Shown: positions 44,351 to 57,833 of the stretch, one piece after another
How positions within the stretch are numbered: position 1 is the first letter of the stretch
Layout of the letters: each line of letters starts with the position of its first letter
NCBI RefSeq assembly: GCF_014493765.1
Contig: NZ_JACTVJ010000011.1
Location: forward strand, 310,001 to 374,000
Source: Streptomyces polyasparticus
GTDB taxonomy: Bacteria; Actinomycetota; Actinomycetes; Streptomycetales; Streptomycetaceae
Direction: 5' to 3'
Length of the DNA stretch: 64,000 bases
Notes under the pieces: generated by a model
Seen by the model: the letters and a program-made list of their open reading frames with translations, nothing else
Databases searched by the model: none
What the model was told of the DNA's origin: nothing
Program-made: the position numbers and the translations under genes

Positions 44351-45790
44351 ATGCCTGCCGTGGACTCACTTCTGCGCGGTCTCGCCGCCAATCCTGCCCT
44401 TCCCGCCGACCTGGTCGACGTACTGATCGCGCAGGCGGGACCCGTCCTCGCCGACGAGCTGGCGAGCCGCCCGGACCTGACGCGCGCGCAGACACGGGCG
44501 CTCTTCGCGCAAGGCCCGGAGTGCGGTGTGGCCCTCGCGCGTGCGGGACGGCTGACGGCGGCTGACGTCGATCCGATGGCGCGGCCGGATGTCGCGCTCG
44601 CGCTCCTCGAAGAGGGCGCGGGTGAGGCCGGGTTGGCGCGTGTCCTGGCCCGGAGCGCTGTCGTCGAGCACCGTGAGCGGCTCGCGGCCTGTTCTGGGCT
44701 GCCGGATGATGTTGTGGCCTTGCTCGCGGCGGACGGCGCCGAAGGGGTGGTGGCCGAGCTCGCGTTGTGGGCCCCGGCCGAGGTGGCGGCTCGCCTCGCG
44801 GGCCATGCGTCAGCAGCCGTTCGTCGCGCCGCGGCGTGCAACGAGGCAACGCCGCCTGCGGTCCTTGCCGCACTGCTTACGAGGGATGGGCTCGCGTCCC
44901 TCGCGGAGGCGGAGCCCTGCGCTGAGCCGCGCGCCATCCGGGACGCGGCTCTGCTCAATCCGGCCACGCCCGTCTCGGCGATCCTGCCGCACCTCGACCA
45001 TGAAGCGGTGTGGCCCAGTTGGGGCCCGGCGTCGCGGACGGACCTGCCGCCGGAAGCGTACGAACTGCTGGCAGGCCATCTGGTGCCCGGCGTTCGGGAA
45101 ACGGTCGCGCAGAACCGTGCGATCACCGAATCCCTGCTGCACCGCCTCGCCGAGGACACGCATGAACTCGTCCGCCGAGGCGCCGCGCACAACCCCCGGC
45201 TTCCGCTCGCCCTCCTTGACCGCCTGACCGCCACCACGAAGCTCGGGCCCGGGGTGCTGCCGAGAATCGCCGCGGCCACGCCGGGCGAAACGGAACAGCT
45301 GGCCCGCTCACGCAACCCGGAGCTGAGGATGCTCGTGGCCGGGCGACGCGATCTGCCGCCGCGGATACGCGACTTGCTCGCCGAGGACCCCGACGCGAAG
45401 GTGGCCAAGTCCATCGCACCGCACCCCGGACTCACCGAGTCCCAGCTGCGGGCCATGGCCGAGCGCCATGGCAGCCGGGTGTACGCGAAGGTCACGGAGA
45501 ACCAGGCGACGCCGTCGTCCCTGCTGGAGGAGCTCGCGGCCAAGTCCACCCCCGTACGCAAAGCGCTCCGCGCCATCGCCCGCCATCCGCACGCGACCGA
45601 CGCAGCGCTACGTGTCTGCCTCACGGACGTACAAGCCCGCGTCCCCGCCGCCTCGCACCCGGCACTGGCGCCGTCCACGCTCGCCGCCCTGCTCGATCAC
45701 GCCGACTGGCAAGTGGTCGAGGCGGCGGCAGCCCATCCGGCTCTGCCACGGGAACGGCTGCGCGAGTTGGTGTCCGCTCAACTGCCGTGA
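44351..45790 (+). CDS. leucine-rich repeat variant (LRV) protein
   Basis: 479 residues from ATG 44351. An alpha-solenoid of about 24-residue repeats with the LRV pattern ARNPxxPxxLLxxLAxD: LAANPALPADLVDVL, AAACNEATPPAVLAALLT, AAHNPRLPLALLDRLT, IAPHPGLTESQLRAMAE, IARHPHATDAALRVCL. No signal peptide. Repeat proteins of this sort are scaffolds. It converges on a 51-residue gene and a HEAT-repeat gene, overlapping the former by 13 bases at the 3' end. Confidence 0.85.
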   Translation: MPAVDSLLRGLAANPALPADLVDVLIAQAGPVLADELASRPDLTRAQTRALFAQGPECGVALARAGRLTAADVDPMARPDVALALLEEGAGEAGLARVLARSAVVEHRERLAACSGLPDDVVALLAADGAEGVVAELALWAPAEVAARLAGHASAAVRRAAACNEATPPAVLAALLTRDGLASLAEAEPCAEPRAIRDAALLNPATPVSAILPHLDHEAVWPSWGPASRTDLPPEAYELLAGHLVPGVRETVAQNRAITESLLHRLAEDTHELVRRGAAHNPRLPLALLDRLTATTKLGPGVLPRIAAATPGETEQLARSRNPELRMLVAGRRDLPPRIRDLLAEDPDAKVAKSIAPHPGLTESQLRAMAERHGSRVYAKVTENQATPSSLLEELAAKSTPVRKALRAIARHPHATDAALRVCLTDVQARVPAASHPALAPSTLAALLDHADWQVVEAAAAHPALPRERLRELVSAQLP

Positions 45791-45933
45791 CCCGGCGGCA
45801 GGTTCTCCTGCAAGTGGCTCTTGATGTACCGCGCCAGGATCAGCGGGTCCTCGGTGCTGTCCACGGCGTCCGACTCCTGCGCCGGGTGACTGATGTCCCG
45901 GACGGCGCCGGCCATCCACGCGACGGCCGACAT
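45778..45933 (-). CDS. 51-residue hypothetical protein
   Basis: ATG 45933 to TGA 45778-45780 on the minus strand: begins MSAVAWMAGAVRDISHPAQE and ends LQENLPPGHGS. 48 of 51 codons end in G or C, as expected for a real Streptomyces gene and not for chance. The hydrophobic start is short, the middle acidic (ESDAVDSTEDP), and ILARYIKSHLQENL is a likely helix. Its start codon is the end of a perfect 18-bp palindrome. It lies 31 bp after the HEAT-repeat gene stop in the same direction. No family recognised. Confidence 0.75.
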   Translation of the reverse strand: MSAVAWMAGAVRDISHPAQESDAVDSTEDPLILARYIKSHLQENLPPGHGS

Positions 45934-45948
45934 TCTCGTACGAGAATG
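45931..45948. promoter_or_regulatory. perfect 18-bp palindrome at the start of the 51-residue gene
   Basis: CATTCTCGTACGAGAATG is its own reverse complement and includes the start codon (45931-45933, minus). An operator for a dimeric regulator or a small hairpin around the start codon is likely. Confidence 0.75.
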
Positions 45949-45964
45949 AGCTGCAACGTCCGAT

Positions 45965-47254
45965 TCAGAGGGCGTATGCCCCGGTGCGCGGTCGCCCGTT
46001 TTCCCTGGCGTACGGAGTGAGCGCCACGAGCCCGGCGCCGCGCACCTTCGTGTGCGGGCCCAAGTCGAGCGGGCTCACGCCCAGTTGGCCTGCCAGAAGG
46101 GGCGCGAGGTAGGGCGCGAGCTCTTGCCACTCCTCGGGTTCCTCCATCGCCACACCTTCCTCCTGGCAGGCGGCGTGCTCCTCGGGCAGGGGATCGCCCA
46201 GCGTGAACTGTGCGTCATCGCTGCTCCAGGAGGCGCTGAAGCGGCGCACGACCTCGCCGTTCTCGGCGATGAGCCAGCCCGAACCGCCGCCCTGTTCACC
46301 GAAGTAGTACGCCTGCGCCCTGCCGTAGCGGCGACTCAGCTCGGTGACGAGCCGCAGGACGTCCGCCGCGCGCTCCGGGGCGACGGGGGAACACCAAGGG
46401 CCGAGCACCAGAGTCCAGCCGTCCACCGCCGGAGTGACGTAGACCCTGCCGTACTCGGCTCCGTCGTGGCTGTCGTGCGCCCCGATGTCGCGGCCCAGGG
46501 CGAATGTGGCCGGACGGGCCTCGTGGAGGCCGAGCAGATCGGCGATGCCCCGCTGGTCGTCCGTGGGGACGGCGAGCCAGGAGGTGAAGCACACGTCCAG
46601 GGACATGGCCTTGTCGTGCGGGAGCTTGATGCGGATCAGCCGCTCCACCGCGGCGCGGTCCGCCGGCGACAGTGCTTCCTCGCCGCCCGAAGCGGCCAGT
46701 GCGGTGAGCGCCCTGGCCCGCAACCGCCCCGGACCTCGCGCCCGCACGCGGCGCAGCGGCTCATGGGCGGACGGACCGAGCATGTCCAGCGCCCACTCGG
46801 CGCGCTGGGCCACCTCCGGATCGGGATCGCCGAGCAAGGGGAGCAGGGCTTCGGCCACCTGTGCGTAGTCGACACCGGGCTGCGGCTCCCTGCCGAAGGC
46901 CACCGAGCAGAGGGTCTGAATGCCGTACGCGGCAGAGCTGCGCACGGCCGCGGAGTCGTGCGCCAGTGCCTCCACGAAGCGCTCGACGCTGCGGAACTTG
47001 GTGAACGCCGAGCTGAGCTGTCGACGTGACGCGTCATCCGCCGCCTCGGCAAGAGCCGAGAGCACGGCGTCGTATGCGAGCTCCGGGCCCAGGCCGTGTG
47101 CCAGGACCCCCTCGATCTGCGAGCAAAGGCGCCGGGAGTCAGTGCCGACCAGGGCACGCACCAGCGGCCCCACCGCCGCCGCCCCCTGCGCCACCAGCCT
47201 CTCCCGCGCCGCTTCACACAGCTCGGGATCCGACAGCTCTTCGATCGCACCCAC
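45965..47254 (-). CDS. HEAT-repeat protein with C-terminal uncharacterised domain
   Basis: 429 residues from GTG 47254, with AAGGGGGG upstream on the minus strand. Residues 1-195 are HEAT-like helices (AVGPLVRALVGTDSRRLCSQ, AVRSSAAYGIQTLCSVAFG, LLPLLGDPDPEVAQRAEWAL). Residues 225-429 are a mixed domain with many Trp/Gly (VDGWTLVLGPWCSP, YYFGEQGGGSGWLIAENGEV, FSASWSSDDAQFTLGDPLPE) that resembles immunity- or SMI1-like sensor domains only loosely. Cytosolic. It points toward the LRV gene across the 51-residue gene, so the three may form one functional locus. Confidence 0.8.
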   Translation of the reverse strand: MGAIEELSDPELCEAARERLVAQGAAAVGPLVRALVGTDSRRLCSQIEGVLAHGLGPELAYDAVLSALAEAADDASRRQLSSAFTKFRSVERFVEALAHDSAAVRSSAAYGIQTLCSVAFGREPQPGVDYAQVAEALLPLLGDPDPEVAQRAEWALDMLGPSAHEPLRRVRARGPGRLRARALTALAASGGEEALSPADRAAVERLIRIKLPHDKAMSLDVCFTSWLAVPTDDQRGIADLLGLHEARPATFALGRDIGAHDSHDGAEYGRVYVTPAVDGWTLVLGPWCSPVAPERAADVLRLVTELSRRYGRAQAYYFGEQGGGSGWLIAENGEVVRRFSASWSSDDAQFTLGDPLPEEHAACQEEGVAMEEPEEWQELAPYLAPLLAGQLGVSPLDLGPHTKVRGAGLVALTPYARENGRPRTGAYAL

Positions 47255-47383
47255 CGCAGGCCCCCCTTTTCACGTCTGTCGTCCGCATCCCCATGGTGGC
47301 TCAGGCCAATGACAGCGCGGCGAGCGCCCCTGGGCCCATGGCTCCGCTCAGGCGTCCCCAGGGCGCTGCGACCATGGAACCCT

Positions 47384-48465
<1,082 letters not shown>

Positions 48466-48553
48466 GCGACGCACGCGCAGCCGCCGGGCCGCAGATGACC
48501 ACGAAACCCGCGCCTCTGCGCTGCGCGGGCGGAGAAGCGAACAAGGAGACACA

Positions 48554-49708
48554 GTGAGTGTGACGGCAGCCAAGGGATTCCAGGCCGCGGGCATCGCCGC
48601 CGGAATCAAGGAGAACGGAAACCCCGACCTCGCGCTCGTCGTCAACCGCGGCCCCCGACAGGCCGCCGCCGGCGTCTTCACCTCCAACCGCGTCAAGGCC
48701 GCCCCGGTCCTGTGGTCCGAGCAGGTCCTCAAGAGCGGCCAGGTCTCGGCCGTCATCCTCAACTCCGGTGGCGCCAACGCCTGTACGGGCCCCAAGGGCT
48801 TCCAGGACACCCACGCCACCGCCGAGAAGGTGGCCGAGGTGCTCGACGGCGTCGACGCCGGCGAGGTGGCCGTCTGCTCCACCGGGCTGATCGGTGTGAC
48901 CCTGCCGATGGACAAGCTCCTGCCCGGCGTCGAGCAGGTCGCGGCCGAACTGTCCGAACACGGCGGTGAGAAGGCCGCCATCGCCATCAAGACCACGGAC
49001 ACCGTGCACAAGACCGCCGTCGTCACCAAGGGCGGCTGGACCGTCGGCGGCATGGCCAAGGGCGCCGGCATGCTCGCTCCCGGGCTCGCCACCATGCTCG
49101 TGGTGATCACGACGGATGCCGCCCTCGACAGCGACGTACTCGACAAGGCGCTGCGGGACGCGACCCGGCTGACCTTCGACCGGGTCGATTCGGACGGCTG
49201 CATGTCGACGAACGACACCGTGCTGCTGCTCGCCTCCGGTGCGTCCGAAGTCACCCCGGAGTACGACGAGTTCGCCGCCGCCGTACGAGAGGTCTGCGAC
49301 GACCTCGGCCAGCAGCTGATCCGCGACGCCGAAGGCGCCAGCAAGGACATCAAGGTCGAGGTGGTCAACGCCGCGAGCGAGGAGGACGCCGTCGAGGTCG
49401 GCCGGTCCATCGCCCGCAACAACCTCCTCAAGTGCGCCATCCATGGCGAGGACCCCAACTGGGGCCGGGTGCTCTCCGCGATCGGCACGACGAAGGCCGC
49501 GTTCGACCCGAACCAGCTGAACGTCGCCATCAACGGCGTCTGGGTCTGCAAGAACGGCGGCGTCGGCGAGGACCGCGACCTGGTCGACATGCGCTACCGC
49601 GAGGTGCACATCGTCGCCGACCTCGCCGCGGGCGCCGAGACGGCCACGATCTGGACCAACGACCTGACCGCCGACTACGTCCACGAGAACAGCGCGTACT
49701 CCTCATGA
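48554..49708 (+). CDS. argJ: glutamate N-acetyltransferase / amino-acid acetyltransferase
   Basis: 384 residues from GTG 48554, with AAGGAGA upstream. ArgJ is made as one chain and cut before Thr in the sequence [20 protein letters not shown], present near residue 175. Other signatures: [63 protein letters not shown]. Recycles the acetyl group from acetylornithine to glutamate. Overlaps argB by ATGA. Confidence 0.97.
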   Translation: MSVTAAKGFQAAGIAAGIKENGNPDLALVVNRGPRQAAAGVFTSNRVKAAPVLWSEQVLKSGQVSAVILNSGGANACTGPKGFQDTHATAEKVAEVLDGVDAGEVAVCSTGLIGVTLPMDKLLPGVEQVAAELSEHGGEKAAIAIKTTDTVHKTAVVTKGGWTVGGMAKGAGMLAPGLATMLVVITTDAALDSDVLDKALRDATRLTFDRVDSDGCMSTNDTVLLLASGASEVTPEYDEFAAAVREVCDDLGQQLIRDAEGASKDIKVEVVNAASEEDAVEVGRSIARNNLLKCAIHGEDPNWGRVLSAIGTTKAAFDPNQLNVAINGVWVCKNGGVGEDRDLVDMRYREVHIVADLAAGAETATIWTNDLTADYVHENSAYSS

Positions 49709-50643
49709 GCGACCCGAAGAACAATCCGAAGAGCAGTACGACCCGCAAGCACACCGCCCTGCCCAAGGCGCAGATCCTCATCGAGGCGCTGCCCTGGCTG
49801 ACGCGGCACCAGGGCAAGACCGTCGTCATCAAGTTCGGCGGCAACGCCATGGTCGACGAGGAGCTGAAGTCCGCCTTCGCGCAGGACGTGGTCTTCCTGC
49901 ACCACGCGGGCCTCAAGCCCGTCGTCGTGCACGGCGGCGGCCCCCAGATCAGCAAGGCGCTCGACCGGCACGGGATCGTCAGCGAGTTCAAGGCCGGTCT
50001 GCGGGTCACCACCGAGGACGCCATGGACGTCGTACGCATGGTCCTCGCAGGACAGGTGCAGCGCGAGCTCGTCGGGCTGCTCAACGAGCACGGACCGCTC
50101 GCCATCGGCCTCACCGGCGAGGACGCGCACACCATGACCGCGACCAAGCACCAGCCGCGCGTCGACGGCGAGTTGGTCGACATCGGCCGGGTCGGCGAGA
50201 TCACCGAGATCGACACCGGCGCCATCGAAGCCCTGCTCGCGGACGGCCGTATCCCGGTCGTCTCCTCGATCGCCCGCTCCCAGGACGACGGACATGTCTA
50301 CAACGTCAATGCTGATACGGCGGCTGCGGCACTCGCTGCTGCGCTGGATGCCGAAACCCTGATGGTCCTGACCGACGTCGAGGGCCTCTACGAGGACTGG
50401 CCGAACTCCGACGAGGTCATCAGCAAACTCACGGCCGGTGAACTCGAGAAGCTGCTCCCGGAGTTGGCGAGCGGCATGGTGCCCAAGATGGAGGGCTGCC
50501 TGCACGCCGTACGCAACGGGGTGCACACCGCCCGTGTGATCGACGGACGCGTACCGCACTCCATCCTTCTGGAGATCTTCACCGACGAAGGCATCGGCAC
50601 GATGGTCGTGCCGGACGAACCCGAGGGGGACGAAGCCTCATGA
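49705..50643 (+). CDS. argB: acetylglutamate kinase
   Basis: 312 residues from ATG 49705 (ATGA overlap with argJ). Amino-acid kinase fold: [97 protein letters not shown]. An N-terminal extension of about 20 residues ([20 protein letters not shown]) helps form the hexameric arginine-sensitive kinases; feedback inhibition by arginine is expected. Overlaps argD by ATGA. Confidence 0.97.
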   Translation: MSDPKNNPKSSTTRKHTALPKAQILIEALPWLTRHQGKTVVIKFGGNAMVDEELKSAFAQDVVFLHHAGLKPVVVHGGGPQISKALDRHGIVSEFKAGLRVTTEDAMDVVRMVLAGQVQRELVGLLNEHGPLAIGLTGEDAHTMTATKHQPRVDGELVDIGRVGEITEIDTGAIEALLADGRIPVVSSIARSQDDGHVYNVNADTAAAALAAALDAETLMVLTDVEGLYEDWPNSDEVISKLTAGELEKLLPELASGMVPKMEGCLHAVRNGVHTARVIDGRVPHSILLEIFTDEGIGTMVVPDEPEGDEAS

Positions 50644-51836
50644 GCAACGCCGCATTCGCCGCGCGCTGGCAGGGCGCGATGATGAACAACTACGGCGCCC
50701 CGCGCATGACGCTCGCCCGCGGTGAGGGCCTGAAGGTCTGGGACGCCGACGGCAAGGAGTACCTGGACTTCATCGGCGGTATCGCCGTGAACGCCCTTGG
50801 GCACGCCCACCCGGCGGTCGTCCGCGCGGTCAGCGACCAGGTCGCGACCCTCGGCCAGATCTCCAACTTCTTCATCGCCGAACCGACCGTGGCGCTCGCC
50901 GAGCACCTCCTGCGCTGCTTCGGCCGAGAGGGCAGGGTCTTCTTCTGCAACTCCGGTACGGAGGCCAACGAGGCGGCCTTCAAGCTGGGCCGGCTCACCG
51001 GGCGCACCCACATGGTCGCGACCGAGGGCGGCTTCCACGGCCGGACCATGGGCGCGCTCGCGCTCACCGGACAGGCCGGCAAGCAGAACGGGTTCACGCC
51101 GCTGCCCGGCGACGTCACACATGTCCCGTACGGGGACGCGGAGGCGCTGCGCGCGGCCGTGACCACGGAGACCGCCTTCGTCATCATCGAGCCGATCCAG
51201 GGCGAGAACGGCGTGGTCGTGCCGCCGGCCGGCTATCTCCGGGCCGCGCGGGAGATCACCCGGGCCACCGGGACCCTGCTCGTGCTCGATGAGGTGCAGA
51301 CCGGGATCGGGCGGACCGGGCAGTGGTTCGAGTACCTCGCGCACGAAGGTGTCGAGCCCGATGTCGTCACGCTCGCCAAGGGACTCGGCGGCGGTCTGCC
51401 GCTCGGCGCTGTCGTGGCGTTCGGCGCCGCGGGCGAGCTGCTTCAGCCCGGCCAGCACGGCACCACCTTCGGCGGCAACCCGATCGCCTGCGCCGCGGGA
51501 CTCGCCGTACTGGAGACCATCGAGGCGGAGGGTCTGCTCGACAACGTCAAGGCGATGAGCGCGAAGCTCGTCGACGGAATCGAGAGTTCCGGACATCCGC
51601 TCGTCGGCCATGTCCGGGGAGCGGGCCTGCTGCTCGGTATGGTGCTCACCGAGCCGCTCGCGCCCCAGGTGCAGAAGGCGGCTCAGGACGCCGGGATCCT
51701 GGTGAACGCACCCGCCCCCGATGTGGTCCGCCTGATGCCGGCGCTCACCATCGGCGACGCCGAGGTGGAATCGTTCCTCCAGGCGCTGCCCGGCATTCTG
51801 GACAAGGCCCTCGCGGCCGACGGGGACGGACGATGA
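50640..51836 (+). CDS. argD: acetylornithine aminotransferase
   Basis: 398 residues from ATG 50640. Class III PLP aminotransferase: [74 protein letters not shown], and the PLP lysine in [20 protein letters not shown]. Makes N-acetylornithine with glutamate as donor. 13 bp before argR; same transcript. Confidence 0.97.
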   Translation: MSNAAFAARWQGAMMNNYGAPRMTLARGEGLKVWDADGKEYLDFIGGIAVNALGHAHPAVVRAVSDQVATLGQISNFFIAEPTVALAEHLLRCFGREGRVFFCNSGTEANEAAFKLGRLTGRTHMVATEGGFHGRTMGALALTGQAGKQNGFTPLPGDVTHVPYGDAEALRAAVTTETAFVIIEPIQGENGVVVPPAGYLRAAREITRATGTLLVLDEVQTGIGRTGQWFEYLAHEGVEPDVVTLAKGLGGGLPLGAVVAFGAAGELLQPGQHGTTFGGNPIACAAGLAVLETIEAEGLLDNVKAMSAKLVDGIESSGHPLVGHVRGAGLLLGMVLTEPLAPQVQKAAQDAGILVNAPAPDVVRLMPALTIGDAEVESFLQALPGILDKALAADGDGR

Positions 51837-51849
51837 GAATGAGACGACG

Positions 51850-52383
51850 ATGAGCCAGGCGCAGGACAACGACCAGCACGGGCCGTCCGTACCGCAGACG
51901 CGCACCGCACGGCACCGCCGGATCGTGGACATCCTCAACCGGCTGCCGGTGCGCTCGCAGAGCCAGCTGGCGAAGCTGCTCGCGGACGACGGTCTGAACG
52001 TCACGCAGGCGACGCTCTCGCGGGACCTCGACGAGCTCGGTGCCGTGAAGATCCGCAACACCGGCGGTGAGCTGATCTACGCGGTGCCCAGCGAGGGCGG
52101 TTTCCGTACGCCGCAGGCTCCGCTCGGCGAGTCCGCCAAGGAGGAGCGGATGCGGCGGCTGGCGGGGGAGCTGCTGATCTCGGCGGAGGCCTCGGCGAAC
52201 CTCGTTGTCCTTCGCACGCCTCCGGGGGCGGCCCAGTTCCTGGCCTCTGCCATCGACCAGGCCGAGCTGCATCCGATTCTCGGGACGATCGCCGGGGACG
52301 ACACGTTGATGCTGATCTGCCGGGATCCGTCCGGTGGGCAGGCGCTGGCCGATCACCTTTTGAAGCTGGCTCAGCGGGGCTGA
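51850..52383 (+). CDS. argR: arginine repressor ArgR
   Basis: 177 residues from ATG 51850. N-terminal winged HTH ([40 protein letters not shown]) and C-terminal arginine-binding trimerisation domain ([40 protein letters not shown] with the GTIAGDDT signature). Represses the arg genes when arginine is plentiful. Last gene of argCJBDR, so it is itself under arg control. Confidence 0.97.
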   Translation: MSQAQDNDQHGPSVPQTRTARHRRIVDILNRLPVRSQSQLAKLLADDGLNVTQATLSRDLDELGAVKIRNTGGELIYAVPSEGGFRTPQAPLGESAKEERMRRLAGELLISAEASANLVVLRTPPGAAQFLASAIDQAELHPILGTIAGDDTLMLICRDPSGGQALADHLLKLAQRG

Positions 52384-52454
52384 GTCGGTCTTCGGCGAGG
52401 GGCCGATCTGCGGGTTTCCGCGGGTTGGCCCCTTTTTGCTGCCTCCGGCGGGTG

Positions 52455-52495
52455 CCGCTGTGCCCACCCGTGCCGCCCTGCGGCACGACTGCCCA
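52455..52495. repeat. 41-bp intergenic palindromic repeat, copy 2
   Basis: Identical to 14756-14796 over 41 bases, lying in the argR-argG gap with the central hairpin GTGCCGC-CCT-GCGGCAC. Flanks diverge. It may also end argCJBDR transcription, since no other hairpin is present there. Confidence 0.88.
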
Positions 52496-52512
52496 GAGCT
52501 ACGAGGCGCCGG

Positions 52513-53972
<1,460 letters not shown>

Positions 53973-53992
53973 CCGGCGCCCGCCGCACGTAA

Positions 53993-55489
<1,497 letters not shown>

Positions 55490-55499
55490 GTCGTACGAG

Positions 55500-55537
55500 G
55501 AAGGGCCCGGTCACCGTCTGCGGTGGCCGGGCCCTTC
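55500..55537 (+). terminator. terminator of argH
   Basis: Stem 55500-55516 / 55521-55537 with one G-T pair and loop TCTG, starting 11 bp after argH and ending in CCCTTC. Confidence 0.92.
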
Positions 55538-55570
55538 GGCGTGCGGCGGTGGGCGCAGCCGCGTGAGTGC

Positions 55571-55610
55571 ATGAGACATTCTTGTCTTATGTGAGGTATG
55601 GTCGTCTCAT
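55571..55610. promoter_or_regulatory. promoter/operator of the TetR-MFS operon
   Basis: -10 TATGGT at 55597-55602, seven bases before ATG 55609, points to a leaderless message. Upstream is AGACA-TTCT-TGTCT (55574-55587). Longer arms ATGAGAC (55571-55577) and GTCTCAT (55604-55610) flank the promoter, the second including the start codon. Good candidate for TetR self-repression. Confidence 0.65.
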
Positions 55611-56154
55611 GGCAGTCGACCGTGAACACATCCTCCGAGCCGCCGCGGCCCTCCTGACCCGCAAGGCCACCTCCACGATGGACGAGGTGGCGAAGGCGGC
55701 CGGGATCAGCCGTGCGACCCTGCACCGGCAGTTCGCCGGCCGGGACGCCCTGATCAAGGCCCTCGAAGAACTGGGCCTGCGGCAGCTCGGGGCCGCGCTC
55801 GACGCCGCGCGTCTCGACGAGGGCACCGCCGCCGACGCGGTCCGCCGCCTCGTCGCCGAGGTCGAACCCGTCGCCGGTTTCCTCGCCTTCCTCGTCACCG
55901 AGAACCAGCTGTTCGAGGCCGACGAGATGAACGAGGGCTGGAACCGCATCGACGACCGGATCACCGCGCTGTTCCGGCGCGGCCAGGAGTCCGGTGAGTT
56001 CCGGATCGATCTCTCGCCCGTGTGGCTGACCGAGGCCCTCTACGGCCTCGTCGGCTCCGGCGCCTGGTCCGTACAGGACGGCCGGGTCGCCGCCAAGGAT
56101 TTCCAGTTCATGATCGTCGAGCTTCTGCTCGGCGGCGTACGACGGAGTGCATAG
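55609..56154 (+). CDS. TetR-family regulator
   Basis: 181 residues from ATG 55609; ATG 55567 would place the promoter inside the gene. HTH: MAVDREHILRAAAALLTRKA, TMDEVAKAAGISRATLHRQF, AGRDALIKALEELG. C-terminal ligand domain typical of efflux regulators (VEPVAGFLAFLVTENQLFEA, LTEALYGLVGSGAW). Two bases before the MFS gene ATG; translational coupling is likely. Probably represses this operon until a drug-like ligand binds. Confidence 0.9.
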   Translation: MAVDREHILRAAAALLTRKATSTMDEVAKAAGISRATLHRQFAGRDALIKALEELGLRQLGAALDAARLDEGTAADAVRRLVAEVEPVAGFLAFLVTENQLFEADEMNEGWNRIDDRITALFRRGQESGEFRIDLSPVWLTEALYGLVGSGAWSVQDGRVAAKDFQFMIVELLLGGVRRSA

Positions 56155-56156
56155 CC

Positions 56157-57716
56157 ATGACCACCATCCGACCCGAGATACCGGCCGGGAAGGCGGCCGC
56201 CCCTGACCTGCAGGCTCCCCACCCCGGCCGCTGGCTGGCCATGTCCGTACTGGCCCTGGCCGTCCTGCTCGTCGGCATCGACGCCACCGTCCTCGGCCTC
56301 GCCTCGCCGTACATCAGCGAGGATCTGCGGCCGAGCGGCACGCAGCTGCTCTGGATCGGTGACGTCTACTCGTTCGTGATCGCCGGTCTGCTGGTCTCCA
56401 TGGGCAGCCTCGGCGACCGCATCGGCCGCAAGAAGCTGCTGCTCGTCGGCTCGGTCGCGTTCGGCGCCGTGTCCGTGCTCAACGCGTATGCCACCAGCCC
56501 CGAACTGATGATCCTGGCCCGCGCCCTGCTCGGTGTCGCCGGTGCCACTCTGATGCCTTCGACGCTGGCCCTGATCCGCAACATCTTCCACGACCCGCGC
56601 GAGCGCTCGCTCGCCATCGGCATCTGGGGCGCGATGGCCTCGGCCGGTGCCGCCGTCGGTCCGGTCGTCGGCGGGTTCCTGCTCGAACACTTCTGGTGGG
56701 GCTCGGTCTTCCTGATCAACCTCCCTGTGATGGCGGTCCTGGTCCTCGTCGGCATCAAGCTGCTCCCCGAGTCGAAGAACCCGGCGCCGGGACCCTGGGA
56801 CCTCCTCAGTGTGGGCCTCTCGCTCGTCGGCATGGTCTCGATCGTGTACGCCATCAAGGAGGCGGCCGCGCACGGCTTCCGGGCCGATGTGGCCGGCACG
56901 GCGCTGCTCGGTGTCGTGGCCCTGGTCTGGTTCGTCCGGCGTCAGCGCACCCTGACCTCGCCGCTGCTCAACGTGGAGTTGTTCCGCCACCGGGGCTTCT
57001 CCGGCGCCGTGCTCGCCGATCTGCTGACCATCCTCGGTCTGTCGGGTCTGGTCTTCTTCCTCTCGCAGTTCCTGCAACTCGTGCAGGGGCGGCAGCCGTT
57101 GGAGGCCGGCCTTGCCGAACTGCCCGCCGCGATCGGCGCGGTGGTCGCCGGTCTGATCGCCGGACGCGTCGCGCGCCGGTTCTCCGTCCGCGTGGTGGTG
57201 GCCGGCGGGCTCGCGGCCGTCGGCGGTGCGCTCGGGGTGCTCACGCTGCTCGACCGCACCACCGGCTATCCGATGCTCGGCGCGTTGCTCCTCGTCGTCG
57301 GCATCGGCGCGGGATTCGCGTTCACCGTCACGGCGGACGTGATCCTCTCCAGCGTGCCCAAGGAGGAGGCCGGTGCCGCGTCGGCGGTCTCGGAGACGGC
57401 GTACGAGCTCGGTGCGGCGCTCGGTATCGCGCTGCTCGGTTCGATCGTCACCGGGGTCTACCGGGACTTCTCGGCGCCCGCCGGACTGCCGGCCGAGGCG
57501 ACGGGTGCCGCACGTGAATCCCTGGGCGGAGCCTGGGAGTCGGCGGCCTCGCTGCCCGCCGAACAGGGCGCGGCGCTGCTGACCTCGGCGCAGGACGCGT
57601 TCGTGGACGGGCTGCGCATGGCGGCCGGCGCCGGCTCGGCGGTCCTGCTCGCGGCCTCGGTCGCGGCCTGGTTCCTGCTGCGCGGGCAGAAGCTGGCGGA
57701 CGGGATCGAGCACTGA
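56157..57716 (+). CDS. MFS drug efflux transporter, DHA2 (14-helix) type
   Basis: 519 residues from ATG 56157. Fourteen hydrophobic segments are visible. Motif A: GSLGDRIGRKKLLLVG; motif C: GAAVGPVVGGFLL; motif D1: LLVGIDATVLGLASPYI, all as in QacA/SmvA-type proton-drug antiporters. Encoded with its TetR regulator. Broad export of cationic or aromatic drugs is the family role; the substrate here is unknown. Confidence 0.93.
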   Translation: MTTIRPEIPAGKAAAPDLQAPHPGRWLAMSVLALAVLLVGIDATVLGLASPYISEDLRPSGTQLLWIGDVYSFVIAGLLVSMGSLGDRIGRKKLLLVGSVAFGAVSVLNAYATSPELMILARALLGVAGATLMPSTLALIRNIFHDPRERSLAIGIWGAMASAGAAVGPVVGGFLLEHFWWGSVFLINLPVMAVLVLVGIKLLPESKNPAPGPWDLLSVGLSLVGMVSIVYAIKEAAAHGFRADVAGTALLGVVALVWFVRRQRTLTSPLLNVELFRHRGFSGAVLADLLTILGLSGLVFFLSQFLQLVQGRQPLEAGLAELPAAIGAVVAGLIAGRVARRFSVRVVVAGGLAAVGGALGVLTLLDRTTGYPMLGALLLVVGIGAGFAFTVTADVILSSVPKEEAGAASAVSETAYELGAALGIALLGSIVTGVYRDFSAPAGLPAEATGAARESLGGAWESAASLPAEQGAALLTSAQDAFVDGLRMAAGAGSAVLLAASVAAWFLLRGQKLADGIEH

Positions 57717-57791
57717 GGTTCTCCGGGCCCTGCGGCCCCAGGCCGCTGAGCCCGCCCGGCTTCTTTAAGCCCGTTTTCGCCTCATGATGAT

Positions 57792-57832
57792 GGTCTGGCC
57801 TTCCGAGCCCCAACTGCTCTGGAGGCCAGACC
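57792..57832 (+). promoter_or_regulatory. hairpin that sequesters the ribosome binding site
   Basis: GGTCTGGCCTTCCGAGC (57792-57808) pairs with GCTCTGGAGGCCAGACC (57816-57832), one mismatch and one G-T pair in 17, loop CCCAACT. The ribosome site GGAGG (57821-57825) is wholly inside the right arm; the ATG is at 57834. Translation of the small exported protein should need opening of this stem. Confidence 0.8.
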
Positions 57833-57833
57833 C

